From contig NZ_CP049715.1 of NCBI RefSeq assembly GCF_011082725.1, positions 1,922,001 to 1,986,000 on the forward strand: a DNA stretch of 64,000 nucleotides, read 5' to 3'. The position numbers and the translations under genes are program-made. Source of the DNA: Apibacter sp. B3706 (GTDB lineage: Bacteria > Bacteroidota > Bacteroidia > Flavobacteriales > Weeksellaceae). Every line of letters starts with the position of its first letter. The stretch's first letter is position 1. Below, in pieces: positions 48,255 through 56,900 of the stretch. Under the pieces are notes generated by a model. It was not told where the DNA came from. It saw only the letters and a list, made by a program, of their open reading frames with translations, and did not search any database.

Positions 48255-49259
48255 TCAATATATTAAGGAAAGAAATTCATCAAGTGTGATTTTCCCAAAA
48301 TATGCTGATAGATCAATATCTTTTAATGAATCGGCAACGGAAGCTTTTGTGTATTTTTTTCCTAATAATCTGTTCTCTATATCTTCAAGGTCTCCCACTC
48401 CGAAGAAATCTCCGTATATTTTAATTGCAGTAATGTTTCCTTCTTCTACATTTAATTTTAAATCGATGGAACCTATTGAAAACCGTTGACTTCTTTCCAT
48501 ATAAAATTTGGGAGAACGTCCATAATTCCAATCCCAATTTGAATACCTTTGATGTGAAATTTTATTTATTTGTTCCCAATCTGTTTCCGTCAATTCATAT
48601 TTATTGACATCTTCTGTTTTATCTACATTAAAAATTGAAAGTAGTAATTTATCTCTAAATTCTTCTATGGTTAAATCTGTTGTGACAAAATCAGATATAT
48701 TGGCTACTCTGCTTCTGATTGATTTAATTCCTTTCGATTCAATTTTATCTTTTCTTACCTTTAAAGAGTTAACAACTTCATCCATGTTGCTGTTGAATAA
48801 TAGTGTTCCATGGGTAAACATTCTTTTGTTAGTGGCAAATTGAGCATTTCCGCTTATTTTCTTTCCTTCCACTACTATGTCATTCCTTCCCTTAATTTCC
48901 GCATTGACTCCCATTTGCTTCAACGCTTCTAGTACCGGATGTAAATATTTTTGATAATTTGAAAAACTATTACCATCATTTTTGGTAATAAAACTAAAAT
49001 TTAAATTACCTCTATCGTGATACACAGCTCCTCCTCCCGATAACCTCCTAACTACTTTTATGTTTTTTTCTTCTACATATTCATTATTGATTTCTTCTAT
49101 AGTGTTTTGGTGTTTTCCTATGATTATGGAAGGATCATTTATATAGAAAAGAAGATATGAATCTTCCTCAATTGGCAAGTTCATTACAAGATACTCTTCA
49201 ATAGCTAAATTAATTTCGGGATTGTAATTGTTTTTATTATCTACAAATAACATTCTCAT
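48255..49259 (-). CDS. lplA: Lipoate-protein ligase
   Basis: Uses ATP to attach free lipoate to E2 and H proteins. The 334-residue protein has the ligase signature VVRRLSGGGAVYHDRGNLNFSF (about 75-96, the RRxSGGGAVYHD block), then NDIVVEGKKISGNAQF with the key lysine, THGTLLFN, and a C-terminal accessory domain. I use the ATG at 49257-49259; the longer frame starts at TTG. Its size and domain order fit the LplA form with both domains. Confidence 0.92.
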   Translation of the reverse strand: MRMLFVDNKNNYNPEINLAIEEYLVMNLPIEEDSYLLFYINDPSIIIGKHQNTIEEINNEYVEEKNIKVVRRLSGGGAVYHDRGNLNFSFITKNDGNSFSNYQKYLHPVLEALKQMGVNAEIKGRNDIVVEGKKISGNAQFATNKRMFTHGTLLFNSNMDEVVNSLKVRKDKIESKGIKSIRSRVANISDFVTTDLTIEEFRDKLLLSIFNVDKTEDVNKYELTETDWEQINKISHQRYSNWDWNYGRSPKFYMERSQRFSIGSIDLKLNVEEGNITAIKIYGDFFGVGDLEDIENRLLGKKYTKASVADSLKDIDLSAYFGKITLDEFLSLIY

Positions 49260-49451
49260 TTTTTTTTGGATCAAAAATACAATAAATAGTTTTTACGCCT
49301 TCTTTGCTGAATATACAGCGGCTCATGAATATTCATTATAAGTAAATCAATGTGATATTAAATATTATAATATATATTTAATTTGTTTAGTTAAAACCGT
49401 AAAAAAAGTATAATTTATGCTTATAAATGGAACATATTCATCGAAAAATTA

Positions 49452-49459
49452 TAAATTTG
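49452..49459 (+). promoter_or_regulatory. Probable -7 element for tyrS
   Basis: TAAATTTG fits TAnnTTTG and lies 20 bases before the ATG. The -33 element is not evident. Confidence 0.45.
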
Positions 49460-49479
49460 CCTGTTGAAAAATCTAACAT

Positions 49480-50778
49480 ATGAATTCTTTTATTGAAGAG
49501 TTAACTTGGAGGGGATTAATTCATAATATAATCCCGGGAACAGAAGAACAATTAAATAAGGAAATGACGCTGGGTTATATTGGTTTTGATCCGACTGCAG
49601 ATTCTCTTCATGTAGGAAGCCTGGTGCCTATCTTACTTTTAGTTCATTTTCAAAGACATGGTCATAAGCCTGTTGCTTTAGTGGGTGGTTCCACAGGTAT
49701 GATCGGTGATCCATCCGGAAAAAGCACAGAGCGCAATTTACTGGATAGTGAAACTTTACAAAAGCACATTTTAGGAATAAAATCTCAATTAGAACGATTT
49801 TTAGACTTTGACAGTAACAAGTCAAATTCTGCCATACTGGTTAATAATTATGACTGGATGAAGGATGTTACTTTTTTAGACTTTGCGCGTGATATTGGAA
49901 AGCACATAACTGTTAATTACATGATGGCTAAAGATTCCGTCAAAAAAAGATTAAACGGTGAATATCAAGAGGGTATGTCTTTTACAGAATTTACATATCA
50001 ACTTTTACAAGGTTTTGATTTTTATCATTTATACAAAGAAAAAGGGGTTAAACTTCAAATGGGAGGTTCCGACCAATGGGGAAATTTGACTACAGGAACT
50101 GAGCTCATTAGAAAAAAAATCGGTGAAGAAGCTTTTGCTTTAACTTGTCCACTAACTACAAAGTCTAATGGTACTAAATTCGGTAAAAGTGAGGGAGGTG
50201 AAAATGTTTGGTTAGATGTAAATAGAACTTCCGTTTTTAAATTTTATCAATTCTGGTTAAATATAACAGATATTGATGCTGAAAAATATATAAAAATTTA
50301 TACATTCCTCTCCAAGGATGAAATTGAATCATTAATTAGAAATCATAATGAAAACCCATCCCTTAGGATTTTACAAAAAAAATTAGCTGAAGAGGTCACC
50401 CGTTGGGTTCATGGTAAGGAAGAAACGGATAAGGTCATAAAAGCTTCCTCTATTTTGTTTGGAAAATCAACTAAGGAAGATTTCCTATCTTTAGATGAAA
50501 CTACTTTTTTATCTTTATTTGAAGGGGTTCCGCAAAAAGAAGTTTCTTTAAATATTCTTAAAAACGGAATTTCAATTCTTGATGCATTATCAGAAATAAG
50601 CGGTTTTTTATCTTCAAAAAATGAAGCTAAAAGAGCTCTAAAGGAAAAATCAATTTCTATTAATCAAGAAAAAGTTAACGATGATTTTATTATTAATGAA
50701 TCAAATTTAATTCAAGGAAAATACGTTTTACTTCAACGAGGAAAAAAATCATATTTTATCCTTAAAGGAATTGAATAA
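49480..50778 (+). CDS. tyrS: Tyrosyl-tRNA synthetase
   Basis: A class I synthetase of 432 residues: [17 protein letters not shown] (HIGH-like HVGS at 44-47), the tyrosine-binding [12 protein letters not shown] region, KFGKSEGG (KMSKS-like) near residue 235, and an S4 RNA-binding domain in the last 60 residues ([17 protein letters not shown]). It is a stand-alone gene with its own promoter-like element. Confidence 0.97.
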   Translation: MNSFIEELTWRGLIHNIIPGTEEQLNKEMTLGYIGFDPTADSLHVGSLVPILLLVHFQRHGHKPVALVGGSTGMIGDPSGKSTERNLLDSETLQKHILGIKSQLERFLDFDSNKSNSAILVNNYDWMKDVTFLDFARDIGKHITVNYMMAKDSVKKRLNGEYQEGMSFTEFTYQLLQGFDFYHLYKEKGVKLQMGGSDQWGNLTTGTELIRKKIGEEAFALTCPLTTKSNGTKFGKSEGGENVWLDVNRTSVFKFYQFWLNITDIDAEKYIKIYTFLSKDEIESLIRNHNENPSLRILQKKLAEEVTRWVHGKEETDKVIKASSILFGKSTKEDFLSLDETTFLSLFEGVPQKEVSLNILKNGISILDALSEISGFLSSKNEAKRALKEKSISINQEKVNDDFIINESNLIQGKYVLLQRGKKSYFILKGIE

Positions 50779-50826
50779 AATAGTTTTTATTTTAAGTAAA
50801 TAAATTTTATAAAATAACACAATATA

Positions 50827-50834
50827 TATTTTTG
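50827..50834 (+). promoter_or_regulatory. Possible -7 element for the gene at 50857
   Basis: TATTTTTG fits TAnnTTTG and ends 22 bases before the ATG. No -33 TTTG at the expected distance. Confidence 0.4.
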
Positions 50835-50856
50835 CAACACGTTATATAACAAATAG

Positions 50857-51351
50857 ATGAAAGGGCTTATTAAGTTTTATCATCCTGATGAAACCTTAGT
50901 GTATCACATCAGGAAATGTTTTTGTAAGGTTGTTTTTCTTAACAAGAAAAATACATTAGTAGTTGAAATAGAATCAGATGATGATTTAGATCACGTAGAA
51001 GAAGACTCATATCAAAATGAATACCCGCAAGTGTCTTTTTCCATTGAAGACTTCGAAATTCCAGTAAAAACTATACAGCAACTTTGCGGAAAATCATTTC
51101 AAATACCTTCGTATGAAGAAAAAGAAAATGAAAATGGCGAAGTAGAAGAATTATACTATACAAATCTGAATTTAAATGATGAAGAGGATTTGGAAACTGA
51201 CAATAATGAATTGAAATTCGGTAAAGATGAACAGGGTAATTTAAAACTTATATGGCAAGGCTATTGTGAAGATTTTATTACTCAAGAAGAACCCTTACGA
51301 TTTAAAGTATCTTGCTCATTTATCAACGATATCTTAGAAATAGACGAATAA
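50857..51351 (+). CDS. Conserved acidic hypothetical protein
   Basis: A 164-residue protein with no signal peptide or membrane segment. It opens MKGLIKFYHPDETLVYHIRK and is rich in Asp and Glu, especially at 40-55 and 94-120. Four cysteines (C22 and C77 among them) do not form an obvious metal knuckle. I do not recognise the family; similar short acidic proteins occur in flavobacteria. It is 15 bases before a small outer membrane protein gene on the same strand, so the two may be co-transcribed. Confidence 0.6.
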   Translation: MKGLIKFYHPDETLVYHIRKCFCKVVFLNKKNTLVVEIESDDDLDHVEEDSYQNEYPQVSFSIEDFEIPVKTIQQLCGKSFQIPSYEEKENENGEVEELYYTNLNLNDEEDLETDNNELKFGKDEQGNLKLIWQGYCEDFITQEEPLRFKVSCSFINDILEIDE

Positions 51352-51366
51352 CCTGAACCATATATA

Positions 51367-51792
51367 ATGAAAAAATTAATAGTACTTTTTTATTTTTTAG
51401 GGCTGATTTCCTTTACCCATGCTCAGAGTTTTAGAGGTATAGGAGATCAAAAAGTACAGTTAGGAATTAATGCGTTCGGATATGGAACCGGAATTACTGC
51501 TACTTATGATTACGGAGTAATGGATTGGATTTCCATTGGTGGGGGTACCGATTTTTATTGGAGCGCCGATGATGATAATTTTTTTATTTATGGACGGGCT
51601 AATTTTCATTTAAATGACCTATTAGACCTTCCTCATACTATGGACTTATATCCCGGAATAAATATAGGAGGAAGAAATGACGGTTTTGGTATAGGTGCAC
51701 ATATTGGGTATCGTTATTTCTTCGATGATAAATTTGGTGCATTTGCAGAGCTAGGCAGCCATGGTTCTATTGGAGTTACTATAAACTTATAA
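51367..51792 (+). CDS. Small outer membrane beta-barrel protein, unknown role
   Basis: A signal peptide (1-19, ending THAQ) is followed by a short glycine- and aromatic-rich barrel, alternating in strands such as LGINAFGYGTGITATYDYG and WISIGGGTDFYWSADD, and ending in IGVTINL, a typical barrel C-terminus. At 141 residues it is a small barrel, like flavobacterial proteins of the DUF6646 type. Function unknown. The operon on the other strand ends 70 bases beyond its stop. Confidence 0.7.
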   Translation: MKKLIVLFYFLGLISFTHAQSFRGIGDQKVQLGINAFGYGTGITATYDYGVMDWISIGGGTDFYWSADDDNFFIYGRANFHLNDLLDLPHTMDLYPGINIGGRNDGFGIGAHIGYRYFFDDKFGAFAELGSHGSIGVTINL

Positions 51793-51861
51793 AAATATTC
51801 AGCATATCGGATTAAATCAGGAATTGTACTAATAGATTTTTTTTCTGAACTTTCTACATTT

Positions 51862-52452
51862 TTATTCAAAATGACGATAAAAAGGATCTGTCGCAAGTTC
51901 TAACATATTTTTATCTCCTTTACTATCTCCAAATGCGTATATTTTGGAATAATGGGCTAATTGTATTTCACTAATTATTCTAACTACTTTCTGTTTATAA
52001 TTACAATTAGGTGTAGCAAATTTACCGGTAAATACTCCATCAATATATTCTGCCTCTGTAGAGATCAAACGTAATCCTAAATATTTTGCGAAAGGTTTAA
52101 CCCATAGATCTAAGGAAGCTGTGACGATATATTTATTGGGTTCTCTTGATAACGCTCTTATGTATTCCAATGCCTTGGGGCTGATAATAGTATTTTTCCT
52201 ACTTTCAAAATAACATTGAGCTAATTCTTCTAATTCTGAACGTGTTTTACCTTTTAAAAATTGAGAGATAAATTTTTGCTTAATTTTTCCTGCATCGAAT
52301 ATCTTAAATCTTACCAATATAAATAAAGGAATAAATTTAATAAAGACTTTTTTGTATTTATGAGGAAAAGAAAAATGTAAAAAATCAAATAAAGTATCTT
52401 TGTTTGTTAACGTTCCATCAAAGTCAAAAAGATATAATTTTTTTTCATCCAT
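51862..52452 (-). CDS. HAD-IB phosphatase of the arabinofuranose-like lipid operon
   Basis: A HAD phosphatase: motif I LFDFDGTLTN (D10, D12), motif II VTASLD, and motif IV AFGDSKGDKNMLEL; the cap is of the helical HAD-IB type. Within the operon it is the best candidate to remove the 5-phosphate from polyprenyl-phosphoryl-5-phosphoribose. Mycobacteria use a PAP2-type enzyme (Rv3807c) for that step. HAD domains fused to UbiA-type prenyltransferases are known in other bacteria, which supports the assignment; it remains inference. Confidence 0.75.
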   Translation of the reverse strand: MDEKKLYLFDFDGTLTNKDTLFDFLHFSFPHKYKKVFIKFIPLFILVRFKIFDAGKIKQKFISQFLKGKTRSELEELAQCYFESRKNTIISPKALEYIRALSREPNKYIVTASLDLWVKPFAKYLGLRLISTEAEYIDGVFTGKFATPNCNYKQKVVRIISEIQLAHYSKIYAFGDSKGDKNMLELATDPFYRHFE

Positions 52453-52496
52453 TGAAAATATGATTTGTTTAGCATTTGTTTTAAAAGTGTATTATA

Positions 52497-53225
52497 TTAC
52501 ATCTTTAATTTTTTAAATATAAATTCCGGAATATTCCTTACAACTAGCATTATATATCTCCAGATGCCCGTTATATATATTTTATTTTTTTTCTTCTTAT
52601 ATGCTTTATAGATAATGTCTGCGGCTTGTTGCGGTGAAGCGGTTAGGAGTTTGGGTAATGCCATTCCCAAAGTCATTTTGGTATCCATAAATCCGGGAAG
52701 AACGGTCATAACATGAACATTTTTATGATAAAGATAATTACGCAAACCGTCTAAATAAACCATAAATCCGGCTTTCGAACTTCCGTAAATAAAATTACTT
52801 TGCCTACCCCGTAGTCCGGCAACAGATGATAATCCGATGATAGTTCCTGATTTTTTATTTTCAAATTTTTGAGCAAAATAATTTACTAATGGTACAAGTT
52901 TAGAATAATTTATTTCAAGAATCCTTTGTGTATTATATTCATCATATAATCCCGCTTCTGTATTTTTTCCTAAAAAACCTGTCGCACAAAATAATAAATC
53001 TGAATCAATAGAATCAAATACAGAATAATCAACATCTTTAGTTAAATCAAAATTTATAATTTCGGAATCTTGTTTAAACTTAATTAAAATATGCTTTGAT
53101 AATCGTTGGGTTTCTTCCGGGTTTGACGTTATTAAATATATTTTGGGATATCTGTTTATATTGTCAGATAATAATTTATTAATAAATGCTTGAGAGATAT
53201 CTGAAGTTGCTCCTAGAATTATCAT
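52497..53225 (-). CDS. SDR reductase, DprE2-like (second half of the epimerase)
   Basis: A short-chain reductase with ILGATSDISQA at the N-terminus, active-site S133/S134 (GLSSVAG) and Y147-x3-K151 (NFIYGSSKAG). It matches mycobacterial DprE2 in features I recall: EINY in the middle, NF-YGS-KAG, and the C-terminal block RYIMLVVRNIPEFIFKKL, where DprE2 ends RYVMMVLRHIPRSIFRKL. DprE2 reduces the 2-keto intermediate to the arabinose form. The start overlaps the stop of the glycosyltransferase gene (ATGA). Confidence 0.87.
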   Translation of the reverse strand: MIILGATSDISQAFINKLLSDNINRYPKIYLITSNPEETQRLSKHILIKFKQDSEIINFDLTKDVDYSVFDSIDSDLLFCATGFLGKNTEAGLYDEYNTQRILEINYSKLVPLVNYFAQKFENKKSGTIIGLSSVAGLRGRQSNFIYGSSKAGFMVYLDGLRNYLYHKNVHVMTVLPGFMDTKMTLGMALPKLLTASPQQAADIIYKAYKKKKNKIYITGIWRYIMLVVRNIPEFIFKKLKM

Positions 53226-54613
53226 TTTATTTCAGAATTGTATAATATTAAACTTTTATTCGTAATTGAATTATCTTTTTGAATGGTTTGGATATCAGGA
53301 TTAATTGATCTTACAATATTAGAATTTATATAACCTGATTGTAAATAAGGATGAAAGTATTCAAATTTTTTATTAAGTAATGGAATTTTATATATGGAAA
53401 CATGATCTTTACCCGTATCATTTAAAAAATATTTTAGATTTTTTCTTTCTTTTAAAATTTTTATCACTTTTGATCTATTAGAAAGGTAATTTACAGGCGA
53501 TTTCAGTTGATATATTATATTTATTGCTAACGATAAAATACTTAACATAAAAATATAATGCAATTTGCTGGGATAAGTTTTAAAAAATAATATTAAAAAT
53601 GAAAAACAAAAACAAAAAGATGCCGGAGCCAACATTCTTGTGTTTAATGATTCTATTCCTTGTGTAAATTCTGACATAAACATTAAAATGAGATATACAC
53701 ATCCTATAGTCAGTAATAATTGATGAAATGTGGTAACCTTACCTTTAAAAGGCATTCGATAAAACCATATATAGGATAGTAGGAAGAATAAATCTATTAA
53801 CAATATACCTATCATTAAAAAAATTAATACCGTCGTCGGTTCCAGTATTTTAATTGAAAATATAGGATTAACAACATTTAGTACACCTAACAAATTATCT
53901 AATGTATGTTTCCATAGGCTATCTAAAGAGGGAGCTGATCTTATATGCTCACCAAAAAAACTTCCAAATTCCAAGTAATTATAGATTAAATATATACCGA
54001 TTCCTAAAGATGAAAATAACAAATAATAAAAATAATTTTTATAAATAAGTTTATCGAAGAGATTATATTTAATTGTATAACATATAAAGTATATTGTTAT
54101 TGCTATAAAAATATATAAGCCTGTATATCGTACTAAAGTTAAAAATACAGTTAAGATAACTGCCGGATAAATAATTTTAAATTTTAACTTGTTTTCTGTC
54201 AAAAATTTATTTAAATAAAAGATTAAAATATAAAAAAATGTTAAGAAAATACTTTCAGAAATAGAAAGAATATAGAGAGAAATAATAAATTTAAAAGTAA
54301 CCAGTAAAGCCGTCTCCTTAAAATAAAATTTTTTAAAATATGAGAAGCTAATTATAACAGCAAAACTTAGGCAACTAATAATTCGAGAACTAAAATAAAA
54401 CTCATTTGTAATAAAATATCCAATTCTTAAAACTATTGGATATCCGATAGGAAACAAATTACTTTTACCATTGGGTATATCCTTTGCAATCTTAAAATAA
54501 GACAATGAATCAGGTGTAATACCACCAAAAGGCAAAAACAAAGGTAATAAAGCAATACTTATTAATGTAATTATGATGAGAATCCAATATTTAACTTTCT
54601 TATAATCCACCAT
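53222..54613 (-). CDS. Multi-spanning GT-C-type glycosyltransferase of the arabinofuranose-like operon
   Basis: A 463-residue protein with about 11 hydrophobic segments and a soluble tail of about 90 residues. The first loop after helix 1 reads FGGITPDSLSYFKIAKD; D35 and D45 sit where GT-C enzymes keep their catalytic Asp. Such enzymes use polyprenyl-phosphate sugars on the outer side of the membrane. No other domain is recognisable and the acceptor is unknown. Its ATG (54611-54613) follows the DprE1-like stop by 2 bases. It could be an arabinofuranosyl transferase in the sense of TfpW or Emb proteins, which are only distant relatives. Confidence 0.68.
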   Translation of the reverse strand: MVDYKKVKYWILIIITLISIALLPLFLPFGGITPDSLSYFKIAKDIPNGKSNLFPIGYPIVLRIGYFITNEFYFSSRIISCLSFAVIISFSYFKKFYFKETALLVTFKFIISLYILSISESIFLTFFYILIFYLNKFLTENKLKFKIIYPAVILTVFLTLVRYTGLYIFIAITIYFICYTIKYNLFDKLIYKNYFYYLLFSSLGIGIYLIYNYLEFGSFFGEHIRSAPSLDSLWKHTLDNLLGVLNVVNPIFSIKILEPTTVLIFLMIGILLIDLFFLLSYIWFYRMPFKGKVTTFHQLLLTIGCVYLILMFMSEFTQGIESLNTRMLAPASFCFCFSFLILFFKTYPSKLHYIFMLSILSLAINIIYQLKSPVNYLSNRSKVIKILKERKNLKYFLNDTGKDHVSIYKIPLLNKKFEYFHPYLQSGYINSNIVRSINPDIQTIQKDNSITNKSLILYNSEIK

Positions 54614-54615
54614 TA

Positions 54616-55941
54616 TCAAGATAAATAATTGGTAATTCTTTTTCTTTGTAAGGAATCAAATTTACCTGTTTCAGGAACTTTGACATAGTCTATAAGTGAT
54701 TTTTTGGACATGGAATCTTTGGCTAAATAAATCCTTCCCCCATAATGTTCCACTATTTCATCTAATTCCTTAACTAAAAATGGTAATTTTTTATTGATTT
54801 TAAAATCCAATGCTAAACTGTATCCGTCAATAGGAAACGAATTATGAGCATTTATATTTCCTTTTTTATATAATTTTAAAACTGCAAGGAATGAACCTTG
54901 GCCACTTTTTGCTATGGTTTTTAAAATCTCCGTCATTCCCTCTTTACCAACCTTTTTAGGTATTATAAATTGATATTGTATAAACCCATTTTTACCATAA
55001 ATTCTGTTCCAATTGTTGATCGCATCTAAAGGGTAGAAAAATGTATCATAGTCTACTACATTACTTATGATTTTTTTTCTTTGTTTCAAATAATATAAAA
55101 AATTAAAAGCCTTAACAGACCATGTATTCAACACAAATGACGGAAAATCAAAAGGAACATTTAAATTTAATTTTTTCTTAGTTTGTAATGGATTTTCTTT
55201 CCATTGAGTGGGTAATTCAGACAACTTCGCATGTTCTCCCACCATTAATATTGATCTCCCCATTTGGTTGCCTTTTTGTAGGCAATCAATCCATGCTACA
55301 CTATACGTCCAGTTTTCACATTCCTCGAAAAATTTAAAAATTTCCTCAAGGTTTTCAGCCTTTAAAACTTTTTGTTTAATATAAGCCGTCTGTATTCTTT
55401 TTAAAGTAAATTTAGCTGAAATGATTATACCTGTTAATCCCATACCTCCAATGGTATTCCAAAATAAATCGGAATTTTCCTCACGGGAGCATTTTTTTAT
55501 TTCTCCATCTTGGGTGATTATTCTGAAATCAATCAAATAATCTCCAAAACAACCTTCTGAATGATTATTTTTTCCATGAACATCAGATCCTATAGCTCCT
55601 CCAACCGTAATTAATTTAGTACCCGGAGTTACAGGTAAAAAATAACCTTCGGGAACAATTACATCAAGAATATCAGACAAAATAACTCCGGATTCACATT
55701 CAAAAATACCATTTTCTCTATCAAAGGATAAAAATTTATTTAATCGCAGAGTAGATAAAATATGATCGCTGTTTAACGAATTATCGCCATAAGACCTTCC
55801 GTTTCCCCTTGCAATAATTGAAGTACTATTTTTTATTATATTTACTATTTCTTTTACGTCAGATGTTATATGAAAATTAGTTTTAACTACCGGATATTTC
55901 CCCCAATTAGTTATATTTATTTTATTTTCAATTTCACTCAT
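54616..55941 (-). CDS. FAD-dependent oxidase, DprE1-like (decaprenylphosphoryl-ribose 2'-epimerase half)
   Basis: A vanillyl-alcohol-oxidase-type FAD protein of 441 residues with DprE1 hallmarks: ARGNGRSYGDNSL (44-56), GGAIGSDVHGKN (114-125, H122 matching the FAD-contacting H132 of mycobacteria), and LAKDSM with K408 matching K418. The residue in line with C387, the target of benzothiazinones, is A377; offset 10 holds at all three sites. DprE1 oxidises the 2-hydroxyl of polyprenyl-phosphoryl ribose. It lies between the UbiA gene (4 bases) and the glycosyltransferase gene. Confidence 0.88.
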   Translation of the reverse strand: MSEIENKINITNWGKYPVVKTNFHITSDVKEIVNIIKNSTSIIARGNGRSYGDNSLNSDHILSTLRLNKFLSFDRENGIFECESGVILSDILDVIVPEGYFLPVTPGTKLITVGGAIGSDVHGKNNHSEGCFGDYLIDFRIITQDGEIKKCSREENSDLFWNTIGGMGLTGIIISAKFTLKRIQTAYIKQKVLKAENLEEIFKFFEECENWTYSVAWIDCLQKGNQMGRSILMVGEHAKLSELPTQWKENPLQTKKKLNLNVPFDFPSFVLNTWSVKAFNFLYYLKQRKKIISNVVDYDTFFYPLDAINNWNRIYGKNGFIQYQFIIPKKVGKEGMTEILKTIAKSGQGSFLAVLKLYKKGNINAHNSFPIDGYSLALDFKINKKLPFLVKELDEIVEHYGGRIYLAKDSMSKKSLIDYVKVPETGKFDSLQRKRITNYLS

Positions 55942-55945
55942 CTTT

Positions 55946-56809
55946 TTAATTTAAATATTTTAGTATAAAAATCATCACGATCCAAATTGCTAAGTCTATT
56001 TGGAGAAATAGGTCTCTGTAAATCATCTTGGTAGGAGATTCTGTTTTATTATATACAAAAGTTAATTGTAAATATCTTAGAATACCAATTACTGCAAACA
56101 AAGAAGTATACACAATGTAATAATGGAAGTTCATTTTTATTACAGGGTCTAAGGTATACATAATATAGCAAACGACAAAAGAGGTAGAAACCATCGTAAT
56201 TGCAATATCTATAAATTGTAGATTATATCCGTCTAAAGCTTTCCTAGTTTGACCTGTCAATTGAACGTTAATTAATTCACCTCTTCTTTTTCCAAGAGCC
56301 ATTACTAATGCCAAGAAAAATGTAATTAATACAGCCCAAACTGATATGGGTAAATTAGTTGCAAATCCCCCCATATAAATTCTCAGTAAAAAACCTATAG
56401 CAATAATTGATACATCAATAATGGCGATATGTTTTAAATTAAAGCTATAAGCTAAATTCATTATAAAGTAAACAGAAATTATTAAAATTACCCCCCAAGA
56501 ATGAGTAAAATAACCAAAAAAATAGGATGCAATGACTAGAAATAGAAATACTATAATTGCATGATTAATTGGTATCTTGCCGGCTGCTAGAGGTCTATTT
56601 TTTTTTTCAGGATGCATCCTATCTTTTTCGATATCTGTATAATCATTAATTATATAAATAGAACTTGCTATAAATGAAAACGAAAAAAAGGCGATTATTG
56701 AATTTAACAATAAATTCAAATCTAATATTTTACCTGCAAAAAATATAGGAAGAAATACAAAAACATTTTTTAGCCATTGCTTGACCCTTATTAATCTTAA
56801 ATAACCCAC
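55946..56809 (-). CDS. UbiA-family phosphoribosyl-polyprenol synthase (DPPR synthase-like)
   Basis: The 287-residue protein has about nine helices. The Asp-rich site reads NDYTDIEKDR (55-64) followed by HPEKKNRPLAAG (66-77), matching the mycobacterial Rv3806c pattern ND-x2-D-x3-DR-x-HP-x-K-x2-RP-AAG rather than quinone or heme prenyltransferases. Rv3806c moves 5-phosphoribose from PRPP to decaprenyl phosphate. It is the first gene of the operon and starts with GTG (56807-56809), giving MGYLRLIRVKQWLKN, also family-like. About 90 bases separate it from rnhB. Confidence 0.9.
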   Translation of the reverse strand: MGYLRLIRVKQWLKNVFVFLPIFFAGKILDLNLLLNSIIAFFSFSFIASSIYIINDYTDIEKDRMHPEKKNRPLAAGKIPINHAIIVFLFLVIASYFFGYFTHSWGVILIISVYFIMNLAYSFNLKHIAIIDVSIIAIGFLLRIYMGGFATNLPISVWAVLITFFLALVMALGKRRGELINVQLTGQTRKALDGYNLQFIDIAITMVSTSFVVCYIMYTLDPVIKMNFHYYIVYTSLFAVIGILRYLQLTFVYNKTESPTKMIYRDLFLQIDLAIWIVMIFILKYLN

Positions 56810-56900
56810 TTTTATTTTATCCCATTGATTTTATAAGTCGTAAAGATATAACATTTATGTTAATTATATATTCACAGGAATTAGCTAATAATTTTCTAAT

